A stretch of 64,000 nt of DNA from Lentisphaera araneosa HTCC2155 (lineage in GTDB: Bacteria > Verrucomicrobiota > Lentisphaeria > Lentisphaerales > Lentisphaeraceae): positions 123,039 to 187,038 of the forward strand of contig NZ_ABCK01000011.1 of the NCBI RefSeq assembly GCF_000170755.1, written 5' to 3'. The position numbers and the translations under genes were made by a program. Shown here in pieces: positions 8,329 through 16,019 of this stretch. Every line of letters begins with the position of its first letter. Position 1 is the stretch's first letter. The notes beneath the pieces are model-generated. The model was given only the letters and a program-made list of their open reading frames with translations. It had not been told where the DNA came from and searched no databases.

Positions 8329-8718
8329 ATGAGCTTATACAAATCCACATTTCCTGCAATTTTACTCATAGAGAGCGACCCGCAAATGAGCGAGTTTTTC
8401 AGTAGAATGATCAGCAACTGTGGCTATGAAGTTTTAACTATTTCGAGCGAAGACGAGTTTTCCTCTTTAAATGAAGACGAAATAGGCATAATACATGCCT
8501 GTATAATTAACGAGCTGCAAGACTATGATGAGTTCTTTAAAACATACGAATATGCCTTCCGCTCACACAACATCAAAAAAGCCCCTATCATCCTCATCAC
8601 TTCTGGTGACGAAGATCTCGAGCCCTCAGTCGTCTCAAAAACCTTCCACATATCTAGAAAGGTAAACTTTAATTTTTCTGAGTTAACAGAAAAAATTCAC
8701 GACGCAATCTTGCTCTAA
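8329..8718 (+). CDS. Degenerate response-regulator receiver domain protein
   Basis: 129 residues from the ATG at 8329; an in-frame ATG at 8257 lies inside tRNA-Pro and is rejected. A single CheY-like fold: AILLIESDPQMSEFFSRMI with the acidic pair as ESD, a third strand ACIINELQDY in which the phospho-acceptor Asp is replaced by Asn, ILITSGDED with the conserved Thr/Ser, and a Lys near the end (SRKVNFNFSEL) without the usual Pro. Lacking the acceptor Asp, it is probably a phosphorylation-independent pseudo-receiver. No kinase or output domain is adjacent. Confidence 0.7.
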   Translation: MSLYKSTFPAILLIESDPQMSEFFSRMISNCGYEVLTISSEDEFSSLNEDEIGIIHACIINELQDYDEFFKTYEYAFRSHNIKKAPIILITSGDEDLEPSVVSKTFHISRKVNFNFSELTEKIHDAILL

Positions 8719-8797
8719 TTCAGTAAATTATTCTCCATACAATACTGACAAATTCTTATCTCCATTTATAGTCTTTAAAAATTAAGGACCACCTTTT

Positions 8798-9214
8798 ATG
8801 GACAACTGCATTTACTGTAAAATATCAGAACATCGAGAACACGCCGACATCGTCTATCAAGACGACACTTTCTGCGCTTTTTTACACCCCACCCCCATCA
8901 ATCATGGACACATCATCCTCACTGCATCAGCACACTGCACTAGTCTAACTCTCCTAGAGGATGAAACCTACTCTAAACTACACTGCCTAGCACGCAAAAT
9001 TGCTGTAGCCATTTTAAAGACTAAAAACTATGACGGCTTTAACATCCAGTACAATCATGGAGAGTGCGCAGGACAGGATTCACTCCACGCAGCCCTACAC
9101 ATTATCCCTCGTGTTGGAACTGACGGCTTTCATTTAAATTGGAGAATGCAAAAGCCTGCTAGTGAAGAAAACAGAAAAGAACTTATTGAATTTATTAAAA
9201 ATAAAATCTCTTAA
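8798..9214 (+). CDS. HIT-family protein with altered catalytic triad
   Basis: 138 residues, family length. HIT proteins are nucleotide hydrolases or transferases. The N-terminal CIYCK (zinc-type CxxC), FLHPTPINHGHIIL and DGFNIQYNHGECAGQ are typical of bacterial HIT proteins. The signature should read HxHxHxx before IPR, but here it reads HAALHIIPR: the first and third His are kept and the central, nucleophilic His is Ala. The codons are CAC GCA GCC CTA CAC, so this is a substitution, not a frame error. It may bind nucleotides without hydrolysing them. An AAGGA site lies about 10 bases upstream; the next gene overlaps by one base. Confidence 0.85.
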   Translation: MDNCIYCKISEHREHADIVYQDDTFCAFLHPTPINHGHIILTASAHCTSLTLLEDETYSKLHCLARKIAVAILKTKNYDGFNIQYNHGECAGQDSLHAALHIIPRVGTDGFHLNWRMQKPASEENRKELIEFIKNKIS

Positions 9215-9633
9215 TGGATCCTGATTATTCACTTTTTTTAAACACCTTAAATCACGACCATCCCGAATGGTCTATCGAGGCTCTGGCCTTCATTTGTAGA
9301 GGGGTAGATTTCTTTAACAGCGCCGCTCCACAGCAAACTACCGATTCATCAGCCCAAGACTTAATCCACTCTCTGTGCCTCCATGCCTTAAATGAATACG
9401 GTCCCCTAGCCCTTCATACCCTAAATGGATTGAATTTTCACAAAATTTCAGATTTAATCCAAGTCATCAACCTACTCATCGAAAGAAAAATCATCACCGG
9501 CATCGAGCGCTTTGAACTAGAAAACAGAACCCTCAATCAAAGTTTATGTACAAAATTCCCTGAAAAATCGCTCCCTGAGCCCCATTTATGGCCAAAAACA
9601 AAAAAAGTAGATAATTTTCAATTTTTTCGCTAA
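9214..9633 (+). CDS. Minf_1886-like protein (Verrucomicrobia/Planctomycetes-restricted family)
   Basis: 139 residues. The start overlaps the HIT gene stop by one base (TAATG), so the two are coupled. The segments HPEWSIEALAFICRGVDF, LCLHALNEYGPLAL and FHKISDLIQVINLLIER resemble the small soluble Minf_1886 family reported from the PVC group, function unknown. The family match is from memory of its consensus. No membrane segment or signal peptide. Confidence 0.6.
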   Translation: MDPDYSLFLNTLNHDHPEWSIEALAFICRGVDFFNSAAPQQTTDSSAQDLIHSLCLHALNEYGPLALHTLNGLNFHKISDLIQVINLLIERKIITGIERFELENRTLNQSLCTKFPEKSLPEPHLWPKTKKVDNFQFFR

Positions 9634-9639
9634 ATCTAA

Positions 9640-9668
9640 CTGGCAGAAAAATGTTTTCGGTTTATTAT
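9640..9668 (+). promoter_or_regulatory. Putative promoter of tRNA-Thr copy 1
   Basis: CTGGCA (9640-9645), 17-base spacer, TATTAT (9663-9668), 9 bases ahead of the tRNA 5' end. The same arrangement with the same spacing recurs in copy 2 at 9859-9887. Confidence 0.5.
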
Positions 9669-9677
9669 CTACCCGTC

Positions 9678-9750
9678 GCCAGCATAGCTCAGTTGATAGA
9701 GCAGCTGACTTGTAATCAGCAGGTCGTCGGTTTGAGTCCGACTGCTGGCT
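9678..9750 (+). tRNA. tRNA-Thr (anticodon TGT), copy 1
   Basis: Acceptor GCCAGCA pairs with TGCTGGC, discriminator T. Anticodon stem-loop GCTGA-CTTGTAA-TCAGC gives TGT. The D-arm contains AGCTCAGTTGATAGAGC and the T-arm GGTTTGAGTCC. CCA is not encoded. A strong terminator follows. Confidence 0.97.
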
Positions 9751-9755
9751 CTCTA

Positions 9756-9785
9756 AAGCACTTACGGAAACGTAAGTGCTTTTTT
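9756..9785 (+). terminator. Rho-independent terminator of tRNA-Thr copy 1
   Basis: AAGCACTTACG (9756-9766), GAAA loop, CGTAAGTGCTT (9771-9781), then a T-run: an 11-bp perfect stem capped by a stable GNRA tetraloop. Confidence 0.92.
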
Positions 9786-9858
9786 ATTTCCCATAAAACA
9801 CCCCCATTAAGTTGATTCTAAATAAATTTTAAATGACGTCATTTTTTGGCTATTCTGA

Positions 9859-9887
9859 CTGGCAGAAAAATGTTTCCGGTTTATTAT
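9859..9887 (+). promoter_or_regulatory. Putative promoter of tRNA-Thr copy 2
   Basis: CTGGCA (9859-9864), 17-base spacer, TATTAT (9882-9887), 9 bases before the tRNA; conserved with copy 1. Confidence 0.5.
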
Positions 9888-9896
9888 CTACCCATC

Positions 9897-9969
9897 GCCA
9901 GCATAGCTCAGTTGATAGAGCAGCTGACTTGTAATCAGCAGGTCGTCGGTTTGAGTCCGACTGCTGGCT
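9897..9969 (+). tRNA. tRNA-Thr (anticodon TGT), copy 2
   Basis: Identical over 73 bases to the copy at 9678-9750. A 60-residue open frame crossing it is not a gene. Confidence 0.97.
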
Positions 9970-9974
9970 CTCTA

Positions 9975-10004
9975 AAGCACTTACGGAAACGTAAGTGCTT
10001 TTTT
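9975..10004 (+). terminator. Rho-independent terminator of tRNA-Thr copy 2
   Basis: Same 11-bp stem with GAAA loop as copy 1 (9975-9985 pairs with 9990-10000), followed by a T-run. Confidence 0.92.
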
Positions 10005-10153
10005 ATTTCCCATAAAAACACCCCGTGAATTACTATTATCTTGATCTTGTGTTAATTTTAAATGAAGACATGGAAAAACACCCAAAATCGCTAGAGAATT
10101 AGGACTCCAAGGGACTAGTTTATAAATATTGAAGACATAGGAGTCCAAAACTT

Positions 10154-12061
10154 TTGAAGAGCTTTAGAATCATATTAAGCTTACTAGCTCTAAGTACCTG
10201 GCTTAATGCTTATGCATTAGATTCTGAACTTAGCCTAGAAGACTTAATGAATATCGAAGTCACCAGTATTTCCAAAAACGAAGAAAGCTCCTTTACCGCA
10301 GCATCTGCCATCTACGTCATTACCGAAGAAGAAATCAAAAATAAAGGCGCCCAAAATTTAGCTGAAGCCTTAAGAGGTGTTCCCGGCGTTCAAGTTTCCC
10401 GAAGAACTAATAATTCCTGGGAAGTGAGTATTCGAGGTTTTGACAACCTCTACTCCAACAAACTCCTTATACTCATTGATGGCCGAACAGTCTATACACC
10501 TATTTTTTCAGGTACTTACTGGAACTTCACCAATTACCCTGTCTCTGACATTGAGCGAATCGAAGTTATTAGAGGCCCAGGCGCCTCAATCTGGGGTTCA
10601 AACGCCGTCAACGGCGTCATCAACATCACTAGCAAGCACACTAAAGATACGATAGGCGGCTTTAGTAAACTAGAATACGGCGAGGATTTTCAACAAGCTT
10701 ACTTGAGAATAGGCGAGAGTTTAAACGAAGAAAAAACACTGAACCTACGTGCCTACGCTCAACTCCAGAAGTATGATACCTTGAATCCTGGTCAACAGAC
10801 AAAAAACTCACAACAAAACGATGACTGGGATCACCTACAAGGCGGCTTCCGCTTAGACTACGATATCACAAGTAAAGATGCCCTACGGGTTTCTGCCGAC
10901 GCCTATTCCGTTGATCAAGTAACATATAATGCCATAAACAATAATGGCTTTTATGAAGACAGTGATGCTACAGGCTATAACCTCAGCTTAGATTACACCA
11001 AGCAGATTACCTCCGATGAGAAGTTCCACTCACTAATCTATTACGACTTTTACGATTTCAACCAAGACCTCACAACCAACACCTATGTACAAAGCTGGAA
11101 TTTTGAATTTGATTATCACTTCAGTCCAATCAAAAATCATAACATAACTGTCGGTGCTGGCACGCGAATCTACCGATCTCAAGTCAAGGATCCCAGTGGC
11201 CAACTTCGTATGTACCCAGAGAATGAAACAACTCAAAACTATAGTTTTTTCATTCAAGATAAAATCACTCTTCAACCCGACCGTTGGACACTCACCTTAG
11301 GCTCAAAATTTGAAGAACACGATTACAGCGGCTTTGAATACCAACCTACCGCGCGCCTTGCCTTTACTCCAAACCGTAAAAACACTTTGTGGCTCGCCGC
11401 TTCGAGAGCGGTTCGAACGCCTAACCGTTATGAGCACAACTCCAATCTTTTCTTTGGCTCCGCAATAGGCAACCATGACGTAGATTCGGAAACAGTAGAA
11501 ACCTACGAAGCAGGCTACAGAGTTCTTGCCACAGAAAAACTCTCTTTTGATTTTACCGTATTTTATAACGATTACTCAGACTTAATCACTAGCAAAGTCG
11601 AAGCAGGCAATGACCCTATCATAAATGCTTCGACAGCTGAAAGCTACGGATTTGAAGTCTCTTCTAATTATTTAGTTACCACTGACTGGCAACTCAAGCT
11701 TTCCTATAGTTATTTTGATTTTGACCTTGATCAACAGGATGGCACCTCCGATTTCCTCGCCTCGGAAAATGTCACTGCTCAACACCAAGCGTCTGCCTAC
11801 TCATTTTACAAACTCACAAATGCCCTTCAATGGGATGTAACTGCCTATTACCAAGACTCAAAAAACCCTAGCTTAAACTCAACCAACACCCCAAGCAACT
11901 CACCGTTCATTAAACTAGACAGTAAAGTAACCTGGACCTGTAGCCCAAAACTCGAGGTCTACCTTATGGGTCAAAACCTCTGGGATAGTTCTACATCAGA
12001 AACAGTATATTACTTAGAAAACCCACGTACTTTTTTAATGGGTTTAAACTACCGCTTTTAA
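10154..12061 (+). CDS. TonB-dependent outer-membrane receptor, paralogue 1
   Basis: 635 residues, starting at TTG; an AGGAG site at 10139-10143 and the signal peptide (MKSFRIILSLLALSTWLNAYA) support this rare start. After a short LEDLMNIEVTSISK segment comes the plug domain: AIYVITEEEIKNKGAQNLAEAL, VSIRGFDNLYSNKLLILIDG, IERIEVIRGPGASIWGSNAV. The 22-strand barrel ends with MGLNYRF (terminal Phe). It would import a siderophore, vitamin or glycan using TonB energy; the ligand is unknown. No TonB/ExbBD genes are nearby. A close paralogue follows 139 bases downstream. Confidence 0.93.
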   Translation: MKSFRIILSLLALSTWLNAYALDSELSLEDLMNIEVTSISKNEESSFTAASAIYVITEEEIKNKGAQNLAEALRGVPGVQVSRRTNNSWEVSIRGFDNLYSNKLLILIDGRTVYTPIFSGTYWNFTNYPVSDIERIEVIRGPGASIWGSNAVNGVINITSKHTKDTIGGFSKLEYGEDFQQAYLRIGESLNEEKTLNLRAYAQLQKYDTLNPGQQTKNSQQNDDWDHLQGGFRLDYDITSKDALRVSADAYSVDQVTYNAINNNGFYEDSDATGYNLSLDYTKQITSDEKFHSLIYYDFYDFNQDLTTNTYVQSWNFEFDYHFSPIKNHNITVGAGTRIYRSQVKDPSGQLRMYPENETTQNYSFFIQDKITLQPDRWTLTLGSKFEEHDYSGFEYQPTARLAFTPNRKNTLWLAASRAVRTPNRYEHNSNLFFGSAIGNHDVDSETVETYEAGYRVLATEKLSFDFTVFYNDYSDLITSKVEAGNDPIINASTAESYGFEVSSNYLVTTDWQLKLSYSYFDFDLDQQDGTSDFLASENVTAQHQASAYSFYKLTNALQWDVTAYYQDSKNPSLNSTNTPSNSPFIKLDSKVTWTCSPKLEVYLMGQNLWDSSTSETVYYLENPRTFLMGLNYRF

Positions 12062-12200
12062 GTAAGATTTAACCTTTAAATATTAAATATAGATTAAAAC
12101 GCAGCCATAAGCCTATTTTTCACGCCCTTACCTATTCCAATAAAAAGAACTCTTAAGTAGAATATACTTAAGGGAAACAATTGTAACCAGGGTCAACTAA

Positions 12201-14108
12201 GTGCGTTCGCTATATACATTACTTCTCATTGCAAGCACAAGCCTAAGTATTTCAGCTCAAGATGATGTCGAGGACTTTGACCTCGAAGCTCTGATGAATA
12301 TTGAAGTGACTTCTGTTTCTAAATCTGAAGAAAGCTCTTTTACTGCAGCGTCAGCCATCTACGTCATCACCGAAGAAGAAATCGCACGAAAAGGTGCACT
12401 CAATCTAGCTGAAGCACTAAGGGGCACTCCTGGTGTTCAAGTTTCAAGACGAACTAACAACACTTGGGAAGTCAGCGTTAGAGGCTTCGACAACCTTTAC
12501 TCAAATAAGCTCCTCGTCGTCATTGATGGCCGAAGTGTATACTCACCTGTTTTCTCTGGCACCTATTGGGAGTACACCAACTACCCAGTAGCTGACATTG
12601 CACAAATCGAAGTTATCCGTGGACCAGGCGCAACTGTCTGGGGGTCCAATGCAGTAAATGGCGTCATTAGCATCACAACAAAATCCGCTAAAGACACTAA
12701 GGGTGGCTTAGCTAAGCTCGACTATGGTGAATATAACGAATCCTACTACCTACGCTACGGAGAAACACTCGACAAAGATGACAAACTTCATCTGCGCATC
12801 TATGGTCAATTCCAACAGAACAACGAACTCGAACCCGGAGTCAATCTTAAAAATACACACGAAGATGATCGCTGGGATTACTTACAAGGCGGGTTTCGCT
12901 TAGATTATGACGTCACTGCAAAAGACACCTTAACATTGAGTTCAGATATCTATCAATCCGATTTCAAACAATACAATGCTCTGGTCATAAATAACTTCTA
13001 TGAAGATGGCGATACAAAAGGTTATAATTTTACACTCAATCATAAACGCCAATTCAACTCCAAAGAGCACTGGAGTACACTTTTTTATTATGATTATCAA
13101 AATATCGAACAGGATGTAACCCTTGATTCTACAGTTCATAGTTTTAACTTAGAATCGGATTATCACTTTTCCCCTTGGGATCGGCATGAAGTCACAATTG
13201 GTGCAGGAGTTCGTACCTACAGGTCAAAACTCAAAGATGGCACCAGCCAATTAGATTTTCAACCTTCAGATGAAACCATCGCCAACTACACCCTATTCGT
13301 TCAAGACAAAATAGCACTACAGCCCGATCGCTGGACCTTAACCTTGGGCTCCAAATTTGAAAAAAATGATTACACTGATTATGAATATCAACCTTCTGCT
13401 CGTGTCGCTTTTACTCCAGATCGGAAAAACACTTATTGGGCTGCAGTGAGTCGTGCGGTAAGAACTCCTTCGCGTTATGAACACGGCTCAGACATCTTTT
13501 TTGGCGCCGCAGTCGGCAACAACGACGTCGATTCAGAAAATGTCACAACTTACGAATTGGGTCACCGTATCTTAGTCAATGAAAAACTCTCATTCGATAC
13601 GACAATTTTTTATAATGACTACAGCGACCTCGTCATAACTGAAACAAACCCTGGACCTGACATCATCGTCAACGATCTAAATGCTGAAAGTTACGGCATA
13701 GAAATTTCATCAAACTATTTCGTGACTCATGATTGGCAACTCAAACTCTCCTACACTTACTTCGATGCTGATTTTGATTATAAAGACGGCACTGCTGACA
13801 CCTTACCTGTCGAAAAAGCGGCGGCTAAAAACAAAGCCTCATTCTACTCATTCTATAGTGTTACTGAAGATATAAAATGGGATGTCATGGTTTACTATCA
13901 AGACTCAAAAAACCCCAGCTACAACTATGATCCTCAGGATGGTACACCGTCCTTTATCAAACTTGATTCTCGCCTCTCTTGGTCACCTCGCGAAGACCTC
14001 GAAGTTTACATCATTGGACAAAATCTCTGGGATCATTCAACGCGTGAAACACTTTACTATGCCGAGACACCACGCACTTTCTATGTAGGTCTGAATTACA
14101 AATTCTAA
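12201..14108 (+). CDS. TonB-dependent outer-membrane receptor, paralogue 2
   Basis: 635 residues, the same length as its neighbour and similar throughout, so the pair arose by tandem duplication. The start is GTG; the signal peptide MRSLYTLLLIASTSLSISAQ supports it. The plug carries AIYVITEEEIARKGALNLAEAL, VSVRGFDNLYSNKLLVVIDG and IEVIRGPGATVWGSNAVNGV; the barrel ends VGLNYKF. Divergence is higher in barrel loops (for example the segments after DGTAD and DPQDG), as expected if the two receptors take different ligands or evade different phages. Confidence 0.93.
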   Translation: MRSLYTLLLIASTSLSISAQDDVEDFDLEALMNIEVTSVSKSEESSFTAASAIYVITEEEIARKGALNLAEALRGTPGVQVSRRTNNTWEVSVRGFDNLYSNKLLVVIDGRSVYSPVFSGTYWEYTNYPVADIAQIEVIRGPGATVWGSNAVNGVISITTKSAKDTKGGLAKLDYGEYNESYYLRYGETLDKDDKLHLRIYGQFQQNNELEPGVNLKNTHEDDRWDYLQGGFRLDYDVTAKDTLTLSSDIYQSDFKQYNALVINNFYEDGDTKGYNFTLNHKRQFNSKEHWSTLFYYDYQNIEQDVTLDSTVHSFNLESDYHFSPWDRHEVTIGAGVRTYRSKLKDGTSQLDFQPSDETIANYTLFVQDKIALQPDRWTLTLGSKFEKNDYTDYEYQPSARVAFTPDRKNTYWAAVSRAVRTPSRYEHGSDIFFGAAVGNNDVDSENVTTYELGHRILVNEKLSFDTTIFYNDYSDLVITETNPGPDIIVNDLNAESYGIEISSNYFVTHDWQLKLSYTYFDADFDYKDGTADTLPVEKAAAKNKASFYSFYSVTEDIKWDVMVYYQDSKNPSYNYDPQDGTPSFIKLDSRLSWSPREDLEVYIIGQNLWDHSTRETLYYAETPRTFYVGLNYKF

Positions 14109-14205
14109 GATTCCTCTGACATATACTCTTTTCCCCCTACGGCTCCCCTTGATTTTACCCTCAAATTCTCTATCTTTAAGTTGTGAATTTGGGAATCAAT
14201 AATCT

Positions 14206-16011
14206 ATGTTAAACAACTTTCTTTTGGCAGCTGACAAACCTGCCATCCTCCATGGCGCTTCGGGCGAACTTCTCGTCTCTGTGATTTTAATCATCGGCAT
14301 GCTCGCAGGTGTGACTGCTAAAAAACTCAAGCTTCCTGTCTTAACCGGACAAATCATTGCGGGCATTTTAGTTGGCCCCTATATGCTGAATCTCATAGGC
14401 CACACGGAGGAAAAAAATCTTACCGCAGTGACTAGTTTTGCCATTGGGCTAATCGCCTTAACTGTAGGCAGCCATTTAAATTTCCAAAAGCTTCATAACT
14501 CCTTTAATCGAAATTTACTCATTGCTGTCGGTGAATCAAGCTGTGCCTTTATTGCTGTATTTTTTGCTTTGGAATACTTCAACCCCATGGACTTTTCTGA
14601 ACAAACAAGGCTTGCCGCTCACTTACTCATCTCTTCCCTCGCCTGTAGCACATCTCCAGCGACTGTTCTTCATGTCATCAAAGAGAAAAATGCCAAAGGC
14701 AATTTGGTTCGAACTTTACTCATCGTTGTCGCCCTCGACAATATCATCTGCCTACTCGTCTTTGAAAGTGTACGGGCCGTAGCTCGCCAAAAACTTTCCG
14801 GAGCCAGCCTTCTCACCACTGCTTTACCAGGCCTTATCAGCTTTTTCAGTTCGATCATTGTCGGCTTTATCGTAGCCAAGTGCTTTGAATACTGCTTAAA
14901 ATTTCTCGAAAAAAGGCAAGGGCCATCCCATTTTCGCCGTAACTCACACACACTTGTTTTTACCCTCTTAGTTGCTTCAATTATGATCACTAATGGCCTT
15001 TGCGATTACATGGCGATGGTGACTGCAGAACTCCCCCAAAAACTCACTCCTTTACCGATCATGGCTAACTTAGTCCTAGGCCTCTGCCTTACAAACTTTG
15101 CCATCTTCAAAAATGAAATGTTGGAGCAATTTGAAGTCCTAGAGCAGTTCATCTTTACCGTCTTCTTCACTTTAGCTGGCATGCACCTTGATTTAAGGAC
15201 TATCAATCAGCAAACTATTACCTCGGCCCTCATCTATCTAGTAGCGATGGCGGGAGGTAAAATGATTGGCGCAACTTTCGGTGCCATGGCGGGACGCTGT
15301 ACTCCGCGAACAACGCTCAATATTGGTTCAATGCTACTAGTGCAAGCAGGGATGACCATCGCCCTACTCGTTGTCATTTATTCAGAAAAAGATTTCTCTC
15401 CACTCCACGCTAAAATCACTGCCATGATTCTCTTGGTCGTCGTTTTTACTGAATTAGTGGGAACGATCCTCATCTCAAAAACTCTTGACCGCGTCAAAGA
15501 AACAGGTAAAAAACGGACTCGTCTTATCGACTTTCTCGATGAAGAACACATTATCACGGGTCTTAATGCAAAAAATAAGTGGGAAGCTCTCCGCGAAATG
15601 TCCTACTTTCTCGTCAAAACTAATGACATTGAGATTGATCCCGAAGAACTATTAAAACGCATGGAAGAACGAGAAAAAGAATTCTCCACGGGCTTTGGCC
15701 AAAGCATTGCGATACCCCACTGCACGGTAACTGACGAAGAGAGTCATGACGGTAAAATACGCGGCATGCTTGCCGTTTGTACTCCTGGGGTAGAATTTGA
15801 ATCTATGGATGATGAGCCCGTCGAAATTATTGTCATGCTCGCCACACCTGAGTCACAACGTGAAGCTCACCTAGAAATCCTCTCGGTCTTAGGACGCATG
15901 CTTAGTGACGCTACGATCCGCGAACAAATCCTCAAAGCTAACTGCGCCGCTTCTATTTACGAAATCATTCACTCTGAAGAAGCCGAAACTTTCAACTACT
16001 TCCTAAAATAA
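14206..16011 (+). CDS. CPA2-type cation/proton antiporter fused to a PTS EIIA-like domain
   Basis: 601 residues. Residues about 20-425 hold some 12 membrane segments of the Na+/H+ (K+/H+) antiporter family (VTAKKLKLPVLTGQIIAGILVGPY near the start). From about 440 to 590 is a cytosolic domain like PTS EIIA of the mannitol/fructose type (MEEREKEFSTGFGQSIAIPH), with the phosphorylatable His505 in IAIPHC kept. The fusion suggests transport gated by phosphorylation or metabolite state (inference). The polA start lies 8 bases after the stop, so the two may be cotranscribed. Confidence 0.88.
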   Translation: MLNNFLLAADKPAILHGASGELLVSVILIIGMLAGVTAKKLKLPVLTGQIIAGILVGPYMLNLIGHTEEKNLTAVTSFAIGLIALTVGSHLNFQKLHNSFNRNLLIAVGESSCAFIAVFFALEYFNPMDFSEQTRLAAHLLISSLACSTSPATVLHVIKEKNAKGNLVRTLLIVVALDNIICLLVFESVRAVARQKLSGASLLTTALPGLISFFSSIIVGFIVAKCFEYCLKFLEKRQGPSHFRRNSHTLVFTLLVASIMITNGLCDYMAMVTAELPQKLTPLPIMANLVLGLCLTNFAIFKNEMLEQFEVLEQFIFTVFFTLAGMHLDLRTINQQTITSALIYLVAMAGGKMIGATFGAMAGRCTPRTTLNIGSMLLVQAGMTIALLVVIYSEKDFSPLHAKITAMILLVVVFTELVGTILISKTLDRVKETGKKRTRLIDFLDEEHIITGLNAKNKWEALREMSYFLVKTNDIEIDPEELLKRMEEREKEFSTGFGQSIAIPHCTVTDEESHDGKIRGMLAVCTPGVEFESMDDEPVEIIVMLATPESQREAHLEILSVLGRMLSDATIREQILKANCAASIYEIIHSEEAETFNYFLK

Positions 16012-16019
16012 GGTATTTT

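Larger units (their letters stand above)
9641..10024 (+). repeat. Tandem duplication of a promoter-tRNA-Thr-terminator cassette (219-bp period)
   Basis: The stretch from TGGCAGAAAAATG through the tRNA and its terminator to about CATAAAA (9641-9806) recurs at 9860-10024 with only a few base changes (two between the -35 region and the tRNA). Both copies keep promoter, tRNA and terminator, so each is an autonomous unit. Confidence 0.85.

Noticed and set aside
9641..10024. Repeat pair as a CRISPR-like or attachment-site array
   Set aside because: Only two copies, and each is a complete tRNA unit; a simple tandem duplication explains it. No CRISPR array was seen anywhere.
9846..10028. 60-codon open frame
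   Set aside because: It crosses tRNA-Thr copy 2 and its terminator; the residues are a reading of the tRNA.
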